DNA of 64,000 nucleotides from NCBI RefSeq assembly GCF_014695975.1, contig NZ_JACJPI010000073.1, positions 146,537-210,536 on the forward strand, read 5' to 3'. The DNA is from Leptolyngbya sp. FACHB-321 (GTDB lineage Bacteria > Cyanobacteriota > Cyanobacteriia > Leptolyngbyales > Leptolyngbyaceae). The translations under genes and the position numbers were made by a program. Below, piece by piece: positions 24,811 to 33,574 of this stretch. Under the pieces are notes generated by a model. It was given only the letters and a program-made list of their open reading frames with translations, searched no databases and was not told the DNA's origin. The number at the start of each line of letters is the position of its first letter. The stretch's first letter is position 1.

Positions 24811-25590
24811 ATGAGACTCACACGGATTGACCTGAACAGTTGGCTCTTTCATCTTGCTGGGCGCACGATTCTCGTTGACCCCTGGCTGGTAGATCCATTG
24901 GTTTTTTATGGTCAACCCTGGCTGTTTACGGCTTCTCACAATACGCCTCTCGCTGTCACACCCGAAACCCTCCCCCCGATCGATCTGATTTTGATCTCTC
25001 AGGGCGTAGACGACCATTGCCACAAACCAACCTTAGAACGGATCGATCGCGCCATTCCTGTCGTTGCCTCGCCAACGGCAGCCAAAACAGTACGGCAACT
25101 TGGCTATCAACAAGTCACCACGATCGCCCATTGGGAAACCTTTACGCTAGATGACACGCTTAAAATTACCGCGATTCCGGGTGCAGAGCTTCAACCAGGA
25201 CGGGTTGAGAATGGCTATCTGTTGAGCGACCGTACCACTGACGAAAACCTTTACTACGAACCGCATCTCTTTCCCCTTAAGACACCCATAGAGCGCCTTG
25301 GTCGAGTGGATGTAGTGATCGCACCGGTTGTCGGTCAAGTCTTTCCACTGTTGGGGCAGGTTATTATGGGTCCCTTAGAAGCCATGCATCTAGTCGAAAC
25401 ATTGAAGCCCCACTTCTTTGTACCAACGGCAATCGGCGACATTCGCGCTGATGGCATCCTTCCCAAGCTCATCCAAACCATTGGCAGCGTAGAAGAATTT
25501 CGCGATCGGTTACTTGCTTCCGGCTTACCGACCCAACTGCGCGTTCCTGCTGCTGGAGAGACCTTGGAGTTAACGGCGATCGTTCGCTAA
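24811..25590 (+). CDS. MBL-fold protein (UlaG-like) with altered metal motif
   Basis: A 259-residue metallo-beta-lactamase-fold protein. The N-terminal half shows TRIDLNSWLFHL and TILVDPWLVDP, typical of the UlaG-like group. The usual SHxHxDH motif reads SQGVDDH (residues 63-69), so the first two His ligands are Gln64 and Val66 while Asp68 and His69 remain. A later acidic/His part (MGPLEAMHLVETLKPHFFVPTAIGD) is kept. It may bind one metal ion or have lost hydrolase activity. The ATG at 24811 is used; the track opens with TTG at 24802. It diverges from thiD. Confidence 0.85.
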   Translation: MRLTRIDLNSWLFHLAGRTILVDPWLVDPLVFYGQPWLFTASHNTPLAVTPETLPPIDLILISQGVDDHCHKPTLERIDRAIPVVASPTAAKTVRQLGYQQVTTIAHWETFTLDDTLKITAIPGAELQPGRVENGYLLSDRTTDENLYYEPHLFPLKTPIERLGRVDVVIAPVVGQVFPLLGQVIMGPLEAMHLVETLKPHFFVPTAIGDIRADGILPKLIQTIGSVEEFRDRLLASGLPTQLRVPAAGETLELTAIVR

Positions 25591-25690
25591 AGCCTGCGGT
25601 CAGCGTTGGAACAAACTTTATTGAGAAGGGATTAGGGGCGATCGTGATGAGAGGGCGAAAGAATTTGTTATGATAAGCTTCCTGCCCCAC

Positions 25691-25762
25691 GGGTGACTGG
25701 CGCAATGGCAGCGCATCGGACTCTTAATCCGCTGGTTCTGGGTTCGAATCCCAGGTCACCCA
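25691..25762 (+). tRNA. tRNA-Lys (anticodon CUU)
   Basis: A full cloverleaf can be drawn. The acceptor stem GGGTGAC pairs with GTCACCC; the D arm has GCGC-loop-GCGC; the anticodon stem TCGGA/TCCGC carries loop CTCTTAA with anticodon CTT; and the T arm has CTGGG-TTCGAAT-CCCAG. The discriminator base is A and CCA is not encoded. It decodes AAG lysine codons. Confidence 0.95.
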
Positions 25763-26417
25763 TTGCTTGAGCACTGTTTGCTTTCCATTGATCATGTGAC
25801 CTAACCTTACTAGCCTGTTCCTGCTTTCTCCACTTCCCCCTAGCATCGATTGAGCCAAATTTCTTTGGTTCCAGCAACTGGTTGAATGAAGCCAAAGCCT
25901 CGTTCGTCCTTCCATTTGATCAGTCGACTCGTATGCAAACTAGGTTTTATCAAGTTCGTCCTGCACTTCATCAGGTACAAATTTTTGGTTTAGGCAATGT
26001 TTAGTGGCTTTTGATACAAATATCTTATGTTTCTATTCCTACTATAGGGCGGGTGTAAAGACACTATCATGGCCGTGTAAAAGCTGAAATTTAGGAACTT
26101 ACCGCCTCATTTATGACATCACGTAATGAGTGATTAGGCTCAAAGCTTTGATTGCAGGCAGGTTGACCAGGAGTAAGGAAAGAATTACAACAAAAGATTG
26201 GAAAGCTCGGCTTCTAAGTTCACCTCGTGTTACATCTGTCTAAAGAACTGTACAAAACGTTGTAGAGATAGAGGCGTTAGTCTGTAGTGCTTTACCTATC
26301 ATTTAACGGTATTTGCCTTTCTAGATCTGATGTCGCTTAGAAGGTTGTGTTCTCTTAGAGCCTTACCTTTAAGCCTGTCTGTTAGCTGCTTCGCCCTCAT
26401 GTCATGTAAAGGCAATC
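25763..26417. other. Intergenic region between tRNA-Lys and ppk2
   Basis: About 650 bases. I see no coding sequence with a convincing protein, no repeat and no clear hairpin. It presumably holds the ppk2 promoter. Confidence 0.6.
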
Positions 26418-27404
26418 ATGGAACCCGAAACTGTAAACGGCACCAACTCGCCCACTACAATGCCAGAGTCTTTAGCTGCGGAGCCGAAACACTCGAAGAA
26501 GAAGGACAAGAAAAAGAATAAGAAGAAAAAGGATAAGAAAAAGAAAGAAGCCGAGCTGGACAACGCTAAGCAGGACAAAGCTGAGGAGCAGAAGCCGTTC
26601 TACCATCTTTCTGAAAGCGAAGGTAGCTCTAAACTTTCAAGCAAAGTATACGAAAACGAACTGTCTCGTTTGCAAATAGAGCTAGTGAAAATGCAATATT
26701 GGGCAAAGCACGTTGGTGCCCGCATTGTCATCTTGTTTGAAGGGCGAGATGCTGCCGGTAAGGGTGGCACGATTAAGCGCATTACCGAACCGCTCAATCC
26801 TCGTGGCTGTCGAGTTGTCGCTTTGGGTACGCCCAGTGATCGCGAAAAAACTGAGTGGTATTTTCAACGCTACGTAGCGCATCTGCCTGCTGCTGGTGAA
26901 ATTGTGTGTTTCGATCGCAGTTGGTATAACCGGGCTGGAGTCGAACACGTGATGGGTTTTTGCACCGATGAACAATACCAGGAATTCTTACAAAGCTGCC
27001 CTGAGTTTGAGCGGATACTCGTCCGGTCGGGCATTGTTTTGCTGAAGTACTGGTTTTCGGTGAGTGATGACGAGCAGGAGCGTCGCTTTCAGTCTCGTAC
27101 GACCGATCCGGCGCGTCGGTGGAAGCTAAGCCCGATGGATTTGGAGTCGCGCGATCGCTGGGTGGAATATTCCCAGGCAAAGGACGTGATGTTTGCCCAT
27201 ACCAATATCCCTGAAGCGCCCTGGTTTACGGTCGAGGCAGACGACAAAAAACGCGCCCGCCTCAACTGCATCCATCACTTCTTGAGCAAAATTCCCTATG
27301 TTGATATGACACCAGCACCGCTAGAACTGACGCCACGTAAGTCTGCTCGTAACTACGTGCGTCCGCCACACAACGAACAGTTCTTTGTTCCACAAGTGTA
27401 CTAA
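26418..27404 (+). CDS. ppk2: Polyphosphate kinase 2 (PPK2)
   Basis: A 328-residue PPK2-family kinase, transferring phosphate between polyphosphate and nucleotides. Walker A is GRDAAGKGG (residues 109-117). The Walker B/lid segment is CFDRSWYNRAGVE (Asp166), with RRFQSRTTDPARRWKLSPMD and SRDRWVEYSQAKD following. Family-typical WF.VEADDKKRARLN is near the C terminus. An unusual N-terminal extension (residues about 25-45) is almost all lysine with a few Asp/Asn, and could bind polyphosphate or nucleic acid. The next gene is glnN, 102 bases on; a nitrogen/phosphorus stress link is possible but not shown. Confidence 0.93.
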   Translation: MEPETVNGTNSPTTMPESLAAEPKHSKKKDKKKNKKKKDKKKKEAELDNAKQDKAEEQKPFYHLSESEGSSKLSSKVYENELSRLQIELVKMQYWAKHVGARIVILFEGRDAAGKGGTIKRITEPLNPRGCRVVALGTPSDREKTEWYFQRYVAHLPAAGEIVCFDRSWYNRAGVEHVMGFCTDEQYQEFLQSCPEFERILVRSGIVLLKYWFSVSDDEQERRFQSRTTDPARRWKLSPMDLESRDRWVEYSQAKDVMFAHTNIPEAPWFTVEADDKKRARLNCIHHFLSKIPYVDMTPAPLELTPRKSARNYVRPPHNEQFFVPQVY

Positions 27405-27506
27405 GCTCTCACCTACAGCCTGGTCAACTACAACGTCCCTTTTGTAGAGGTTGTGGCGTTTAGTTTCGTTCGTCCGTAGATTCCAACCGTTTAGGAAAAA
27501 AGCCCC

Positions 27507-29678
27507 ATGACCCATGAATTGCGCGTTCAAGCTGTTTCTCAAGTCACCGATCGCAAACCCCAACCACCCAAAATGCCCCAACGTCTGGAAGCGCTGTGGG
27601 CGACGGATGTCTTCACGCTGAGCAAGATGCAGGCAAGCTTGCCCAAAGAGGTATTTAAGTCTATTAAAAATACGATTCAAACGGGTGGAAAAATCGATGT
27701 ATCGGTGGCAGGTGCGGTTGCCGCAGCAATGAAAGACTGGGCAACGTCCAAAGGCGCGCTCTATTACGCGCACGTTTTCTACCCGATGACGAATGCAACG
27801 GCTGAGAAGCATGATGGGTTCATTTCAGTGCAAGGTGATGGCACGGTCATCACCGAATTTACTGGCAAAGTGCTAGTGCAGGGCGAACCAGATGGTTCTT
27901 CCTTCCCGAACGGCGGACTGCGCTCTACGTTTGAAGCGCGAGGCTATACGGCATGGGATGTTACCAGTCCTGCCTATGTGATGGAGACCGACAATGGCGT
28001 GACGCTTTGCATTCCCACAGTGTTCATCTCCTGGACGGGTGTCGCGCTGGATAAGAAAACGCCGTTGCTGCGATCGAACGCCGCGATGAACAAAGCCGCC
28101 ACTCGCGTACTGAAGCTGTTAGGACACACCGACGTTGCGCCTGTAAACTCCAGTTGTGGTGCAGAGCAAGAATACTTCTTAGTAGATGCTCACTTTGCCC
28201 ATAGTCGCCCCGATCTGCTGCTGGCTGGCAGAACCCTCTTTGGCAAACCGCCTGCTAAAGGACAACAGTTTGATGACCACTACTTTGGAGCCATTCCCGA
28301 TCGCGTCCAGGTGTTCATGCAGGACGTAGAAGAGAAGATGTACAAGCTGGGCATTCCAGCCAAAACACGACACAACGAAGTAGCGCCGGGTCAGTTTGAG
28401 ATTGCGCCCTTTTTTGAAGCGGCGAATGTAGCGAGCGATCACCAGCAGCTCACGATGACCATTCTCAAGAGCACTGCTAAAAAGCATGGCTTTGCTTGTC
28501 TGCTGCACGAGAAGCCGTTTGCTGGCATTAACGGTTCTGGCAAGCACGTCAACTGGTCGGTTGGCAATGCGACTCAAGGCAACTTGCTTGATCCAGGCGA
28601 TACGCCTCACGCCAATATGCAGTTTTTGCTCTTTTGCGGCGCGGTCATTCGGGGTCTGCACAAGTATGGTCCCTTGCTGCGGGCTGTGGTTGCTACTGCC
28701 AGTAATGATCATCGCCTGGGTGCGAATGAAGCTCCTCCAGCAATTATCTCTATGTATCTAGGGACGCAACTGGAGCAGGTGTTCAATCAAATTAGCCAGG
28801 GACAACCCACTAGTTCTGCCCACGCTGGGGTCATGGAACTCGGCGTAGACACATTGCCGATCTTCCCTAAAGATCCGGGCGATCGCAACCGCACGTCACC
28901 CTTTGCTTTTACAGGCAATCGTTTTGAGTTCCGAGCCGTTGGTTCGGGGCAGTCGGTTTCGGGCCCGCTTGTCGCGATGAACACCATCCTGGCAGATTCC
29001 CTTACCTGGATTGGCGATGCCCTGGAGAACGAGATGGCAAAGGGTACGGAACTCAATGCTGCCGTTCATACTGTACTGAAAGAGGTGATGGACAAGCATG
29101 GCGCTGTCGTCTTTGGTGGTAACGGCTATTGTGAAGAATGGCACAAAATGGCGGTCGAAGAACGTGGTCTACCGAATCTGCGGACGACTGCCGATGCACT
29201 ACCCGTCTTAAAAGCTGATTACATTGAAGAACTGTTTGAGCGCGTTGGTGTGCTGACTCCGGTGGAACTCGAAAGCCGCTTCGATGTGTATGCCGAGCAA
29301 TACATCCTGGCGATCGAGGTAGAAGCCAAGCTGGTAGTGAGTATCGCCAAAACAATGATCTATCCGGCTGCAATGCGATACCTTTCTGAACTGTCTACCG
29401 CGATCGTCAACGCCAAGGCGATCGGCATCGAAATGGGCAAGGAAAGCGCCGAAAAAGTGGCAGCGCTGATTCAACCCATGCTGGATAACATCAGCAAACT
29501 CAGTGAGGCAATGACTAAGCATGATTTTGCTGCACCGGAAGAGCATATGCAGTATTCTGCCCAAACAATTCGTCCATTAATGGATAAAGTGCGGGAGTAT
29601 GCTGATGCACTTGAAAGCGAAGTAGCCGACGATTTTTGGCCGCTACCGACCTATCAAGAAATGCTGTTTGTCAAATAA
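27507..29678 (+). CDS. glnN: Glutamine synthetase type III
   Basis: A 723-residue GSIII, the large dodecameric type, making glutamine from glutamate, ammonia and ATP. Recognisable blocks are [68 protein letters not shown] and [14 protein letters not shown], and the C-terminal [17 protein letters not shown]. In cyanobacteria glnN is usually under NtcA and rises in nitrogen starvation. No clear GTA-N8-TAC site was found in the 100-base gap. Length is normal and the gene intact. A strong hairpin follows. Confidence 0.96.
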   Translation: MTHELRVQAVSQVTDRKPQPPKMPQRLEALWATDVFTLSKMQASLPKEVFKSIKNTIQTGGKIDVSVAGAVAAAMKDWATSKGALYYAHVFYPMTNATAEKHDGFISVQGDGTVITEFTGKVLVQGEPDGSSFPNGGLRSTFEARGYTAWDVTSPAYVMETDNGVTLCIPTVFISWTGVALDKKTPLLRSNAAMNKAATRVLKLLGHTDVAPVNSSCGAEQEYFLVDAHFAHSRPDLLLAGRTLFGKPPAKGQQFDDHYFGAIPDRVQVFMQDVEEKMYKLGIPAKTRHNEVAPGQFEIAPFFEAANVASDHQQLTMTILKSTAKKHGFACLLHEKPFAGINGSGKHVNWSVGNATQGNLLDPGDTPHANMQFLLFCGAVIRGLHKYGPLLRAVVATASNDHRLGANEAPPAIISMYLGTQLEQVFNQISQGQPTSSAHAGVMELGVDTLPIFPKDPGDRNRTSPFAFTGNRFEFRAVGSGQSVSGPLVAMNTILADSLTWIGDALENEMAKGTELNAAVHTVLKEVMDKHGAVVFGGNGYCEEWHKMAVEERGLPNLRTTADALPVLKADYIEELFERVGVLTPVELESRFDVYAEQYILAIEVEAKLVVSIAKTMIYPAAMRYLSELSTAIVNAKAIGIEMGKESAEKVAALIQPMLDNISKLSEAMTKHDFAAPEEHMQYSAQTIRPLMDKVREYADALESEVADDFWPLPTYQEMLFVK

Positions 29679-29717
29679 GCTGCGTTCGGGATAGTAAGCT
29701 CTTTGATTTCATCCCTG

Positions 29718-29758
29718 CTTCAAGGCTTCTCTAGCATTACGTTAGGGAAGCCTTGAAG
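29718..29758 (+). terminator. Hairpin after glnN
   Basis: A perfect 12-bp stem (CTTCAAGGCTTC / GAAGCCTTGAAG) 40 bases past the glnN stop is followed by TTTC. It lies between convergent genes and may end both transcripts. Confidence 0.7.
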
Positions 29759-29850
29759 TTTCAGGTCAGAATTTTCTGATAGAATCTGGAGTTTGCCTCC
29801 CAACGGGTAGGACATTGCTATCAGAGCCAATCAGGGAGCTGCAATCATCT

Positions 29851-32778
29851 TTACTGAGGCACTTGCTTTAGAGGAATTTCAATCAGGAACTCTGTACCTT
29901 CCCCAGTAGAGGACTGGCACTGTAGCGAGCCGCCATGCCTCTCTGTAATGATTTGGTAGCTGATAGATAAGCCCATGCCAGTGCCTTTGCCCACGGGCTT
30001 CGTGGTAAAGAAGGGATCAAACAGCTTTTGACGTACCGCTTCGGGGATGCCGGGTCCATTGTCTGCGATCGCAATCAGGACGCGATCGCTGTCGCAAACT
30101 TCGGTGCGAATGCGAATGACACTGGGATTTTGCTCCATCATTGCAGCATCACGTCGACTGTCGCGCTCATCCAGGGCGTCGATCGCATTACTCAGCACGT
30201 TCATAAACACCTGATTAAGCTGCCCTGCATAGCATTCAACCAGCGGTAAATTGCCGTATGCCTTCACGACTTCGATCGCGGGTCGGGCATATTCACACCC
30301 CTTTAGCCGCATCTGTTGTGCTTTGAGACGGCTTTGCAAAATCATCAGTGTGCTGTCAATGCCTTCGTGAATATTGACCGCTTTAAATTCGGCTTCATCC
30401 ATGCGCGAAAAGGTTCGCAGAGACGCGACGATTTGCTGAATGCGGTCTGCACCGACTTTCATTGATGCCAGCAATTTGGGTAAATCTGTCATCACAAACT
30501 GAAGGTCGATCGCAGTAGCAACGGTCTGAATTTGTTTCGTCGGTGTTGGGTACTGCTCTTGATACAGGTTAATCAGTTGCAGCAGATCCTGAATGTATTC
30601 GTTGGCATACGTGAGGTTGCCGTAGATAAAGTTAACGGGGTTGTTGATTTCATGTGCGACCCCTGCCACCAGTAGCCCTAGGCTAGACATCTTCTCGCTT
30701 TGCACCATTTGCGCCTGCGCCTCCTGAAGTTCTTGCAGCGCTTCCTCTAGCTGCTGTGTTTGCTGTTGCGCCGTGTTGGCAGCAATCACGCTCTGGTGAT
30801 AAAGCTCTGCCTGGTTGATGGCGATCGCAAGTTGACTTGCTACGGCTTGCAGTAGCTCAATTTCTGATTCGCTCCACGGACGTATAGCGCTGTGATGACC
30901 GCAATGAATACCGCCCCGTCGCCCCGAAAGTATCTGTACCGGCAGTAGTAGCTCCGAGTGATAGTGATAAAAACGCAGAATGTCGCGGGCTTCTGGCTTG
31001 AGACGTGGATCGGTCTCCACATCATCAACACGGTAAGGGGTCTGGCTTAAGAGGCTTTCGATAATGGGGTTATGGCGATCAGCTGGCTTACTGAGGTCTT
31101 GTGGGTATGTGCCCAAAAAACTCGGAAAGTCAGCACCCCGCGATTCGTGCGTAAATTCGAGGTTCGCAAGCTGATCGGCTTCGGCGTGAAACCAGCAAAA
31201 GCTACAGCGATCGATTTGCAACAGATTGCGGACTTCATGCACGGTCGTTTGCAGAATAGTGTCCAAATCCAGCGAACTACGAATCTGGTTGGCAACGCGA
31301 TTGAGCAATTCTTCGCGCTGCGCCAATGCTCGCAGCTGTGCTTCATTTTGCTGCAAGGCGGCTTCGGCTTGTTTGCGCTCAGTGATGTCTTCGGTGATCG
31401 CTAAAAGATACTGTGGGTTGCCGTCTTCATCAAAGACAGCAGTTTTTTTAGTATGCAAGATGCGTGTCTCTCCCCCGTCGGCTGGCACTAACTCTTCGGG
31501 AAGATCCAGGATGTCTCTGGTCTGCAACACCTGGCGATCGTAAGCCATTAGCGCCTCAGCTTGCTCTAGAGGCAACAGATCGTAAGCATTCTTACCCATC
31601 ACCTCTTTAGCGGTCGCACCGAGTACTGCCTCAGCCGCCGGATTCCACAGTACGTAGCGCAAATCCTTTGCCTCTTTCGCAATCACTGCTACTGGCAGCG
31701 TCCGGAGTACAGATTCCAAAAACTTGCGGATGTATTGCAGCTTTGACTCCGCTTGATCACGCTTGTGCAGCGCTGCTTGTCGTTCATGAACTTGTTGCTG
31801 AAGTTGCACAACGGTTTGCTGAAGTTCGACTGTGCGAGCCTCTACACGCATTTCTAGCTCTTCCTTAGACTGCTTTAGCGCAGCTTCTGCGGCTTTTAAG
31901 GCAGTGATGTCGCGCATCGTGCCAACCATAAATTTATTGCCAGTAGCATCGCGCAGGCACGACTTTTTGGTTGAGAAGAGGTGAGTCTGACCGTGCAGAT
32001 TGGTCAGGCTTTCTTCGTCTTCTCGATCGCATTCTGTGGTCAGCACAATCTGGTCAGTATCGCGAAAAAAGTCGGCTTGTTCGCTATCAGGAAAAACCTC
32101 ATGATCAGTCAACCCCAGCACATTAGGGCGATGCCAACCCATAAATTGACAGAAGACATCGTTCAAGAGGATGTAGCGATGCTGCTGGTCTTTGACAAAG
32201 AGAGGATCAGTCGTGGTGTTAATGATCGCGTTCAAAAAATCGCTGGAAAGGGGTGCGATCGAGTGTTGTGTTGTGTCGTGAGCCTCTGTCAATACGGCTG
32301 TGGCGGGCGAGTCTACGTTTACGTGCACCAGGGAAAGCACGCCCGTCACTTGTTGCTGCCCATTCATTAGCGGTGCGTTGTGCCAGGTGTAGACAGCAAG
32401 CTTGCCATCCGGTGTCACCGTTTGATGAAGCGTGCGATCGCCGGGCGCTTGATTACGTGCGGTAGCTATCAGTCGGTGGCTCTGTTCTAGCGACAGCAGA
32501 TCGGTGACATGACGACCGATCGCATCTTGCTTGCTGTAGCCCAAAAGCCTTTCAGCCGTCAGATTCCAGTCAACGACCTCAAGCGCGGCGCTCCACTCGA
32601 TGATGGCGATCGACGACTGCTGCAATGGCACTGAGAGCTTTTGATGCGACGCTTCCAGGGGCAGTTCAGCTTGCTGAAAGTGCAGCAACTGCTGACCCAT
32701 CTGGGTCAGCATGAGGGCTTGTTCGGCTACACGCTGTCGTAAGTCAATTAACTCTTGGTGCAACGATTCAGACAGCAT
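29851..32778 (-). CDS. Multi-PAS/GAF histidine kinase
   Basis: A 975-residue soluble kinase with no TM segment. The order is an N-terminal coiled coil, PAS (about 45-165), PAS (about 185-300), a coiled coil, PAS with PAC (about 345-470), GAF (about 490-665), a second coiled coil, a dimerisation/phosphotransfer domain with His709 (GVAHEINNPVNF, the HPK4 type) and HATPase with ISYQIITERHGG at the end. The GAF domain shows no canonical bilin-binding Cys-His pair, so it is not called a photoreceptor. Its response regulator is not adjacent. The signal is unknown. The start ATG is the only well-placed one. Confidence 0.92.
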   Translation of the reverse strand: MLSESLHQELIDLRQRVAEQALMLTQMGQQLLHFQQAELPLEASHQKLSVPLQQSSIAIIEWSAALEVVDWNLTAERLLGYSKQDAIGRHVTDLLSLEQSHRLIATARNQAPGDRTLHQTVTPDGKLAVYTWHNAPLMNGQQQVTGVLSLVHVNVDSPATAVLTEAHDTTQHSIAPLSSDFLNAIINTTTDPLFVKDQQHRYILLNDVFCQFMGWHRPNVLGLTDHEVFPDSEQADFFRDTDQIVLTTECDREDEESLTNLHGQTHLFSTKKSCLRDATGNKFMVGTMRDITALKAAEAALKQSKEELEMRVEARTVELQQTVVQLQQQVHERQAALHKRDQAESKLQYIRKFLESVLRTLPVAVIAKEAKDLRYVLWNPAAEAVLGATAKEVMGKNAYDLLPLEQAEALMAYDRQVLQTRDILDLPEELVPADGGETRILHTKKTAVFDEDGNPQYLLAITEDITERKQAEAALQQNEAQLRALAQREELLNRVANQIRSSLDLDTILQTTVHEVRNLLQIDRCSFCWFHAEADQLANLEFTHESRGADFPSFLGTYPQDLSKPADRHNPIIESLLSQTPYRVDDVETDPRLKPEARDILRFYHYHSELLLPVQILSGRRGGIHCGHHSAIRPWSESEIELLQAVASQLAIAINQAELYHQSVIAANTAQQQTQQLEEALQELQEAQAQMVQSEKMSSLGLLVAGVAHEINNPVNFIYGNLTYANEYIQDLLQLINLYQEQYPTPTKQIQTVATAIDLQFVMTDLPKLLASMKVGADRIQQIVASLRTFSRMDEAEFKAVNIHEGIDSTLMILQSRLKAQQMRLKGCEYARPAIEVVKAYGNLPLVECYAGQLNQVFMNVLSNAIDALDERDSRRDAAMMEQNPSVIRIRTEVCDSDRVLIAIADNGPGIPEAVRQKLFDPFFTTKPVGKGTGMGLSISYQIITERHGGSLQCQSSTGEGTEFLIEIPLKQVPQ

Positions 32779-33574
32779 ACTGTTCTAAGACCATTCTGAG
32801 GCTTCAGTGCGGAGAAGTGTTATCTATCAGTGCTATGGTTTAGGGCGGGTATAGGGGGAAGCTCTGGCTAGGAGAAATACACCCACTACTCCTTTAAGGC
32901 AAATGTTCTTAGCTCTTTCAAGATAGCGATGTAATCAGCGACGATCGCTCAACGTAGTACTGTAAAAGTTCTGTCTATAGCGGTTGGGGCAAGCATTCGC
33001 TAAGGTCGAGAGCAGAGATGCACGCTGCGCTCTAACGGGTGAGGTTGTCTGGAGGTGATGTAGCACATCCTTCTCTTAAGTTATCTTAAGGCTCGTTGAC
33101 TGTACCCAGCGTCAAATACCGCACTTCTATCCAGTTAATTGATGAATTTTGGGTAAAGATTGCAGTTTTACTCTGCACATGCGCGGCTTTTTAGCTAGTC
33201 GTCCACTGGAGCTTCGCTGACTCGGTAAGTATTCTCAACATTTATCAGAGGGAGATATGAGCTTTGTTTGCAATTAGGGGGTTTCAGCCCCTTCACTGCT
33301 AAAACATCCTTGGGATTAAGCATTGAATTACCTGTAACGTTGACAACTTACAGGAGGTATAGCATTGCCATAACCCTACACAAAACCTGACTTTAGGAGA
33401 TTTCTAGCAAACAAAATACCCGTAGGGGCAGGTTTGATACCAACGTGGTCGGTTATTCACAAAGCTTCTGGCAAAACCTGTCCCCTACAAGCGGTACATT
33501 CTTTCTCAGAAATCTCTTTACTTAATCTAAGCCTCACAGTTTAACTATGCCCAACAACTGAGAGGATGCTGCAA
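32779..33574. other. Intergenic region between kinase and FHA-PBP
   Basis: About 800 bases, AT-rich, with no supported gene. It contains the nested inverted-repeat element at 33397-33516. Confidence 0.65.
33397..33516. mobile_element. Nested inverted repeat, possible MITE-like element
   Basis: Outer arms GAGATTTCT (33397-33405) and AGAAATCTC (33508-33516) enclose inner arms GTAGGGGCAGGTTT (33422-33435) and AAACCTGTCCCCTAC (33474-33488), which pair with one bulged base. The 120-bp unit codes for nothing. Such GTAGGGG.. / ..CCCCTAC hairpins are common dispersed repeats in filamentous cyanobacteria (recalled). No transposase is present. Confidence 0.55.

Noticed and set aside
24697..25023. 109-residue N-terminal extension of ThiD
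   Set aside because: It is antisense to the MBL-fold gene and read from pyrimidine-rich spacer; ThiD homologues start at 24696.
27405..27506. Glutamine riboswitch (glnA RNA) or NtcA box upstream of glnN
   Set aside because: The 100-base gap has a small hairpin and CGTTCGTCCG, but not the conserved aptamer core, and no GTA-N8-TAC.
30750..31330. Bilin-binding GAF (photoreceptor) in the large kinase
   Set aside because: The GAF has no Cys-His pair in the canonical chromophore position, only a Cys in an unrelated strand.
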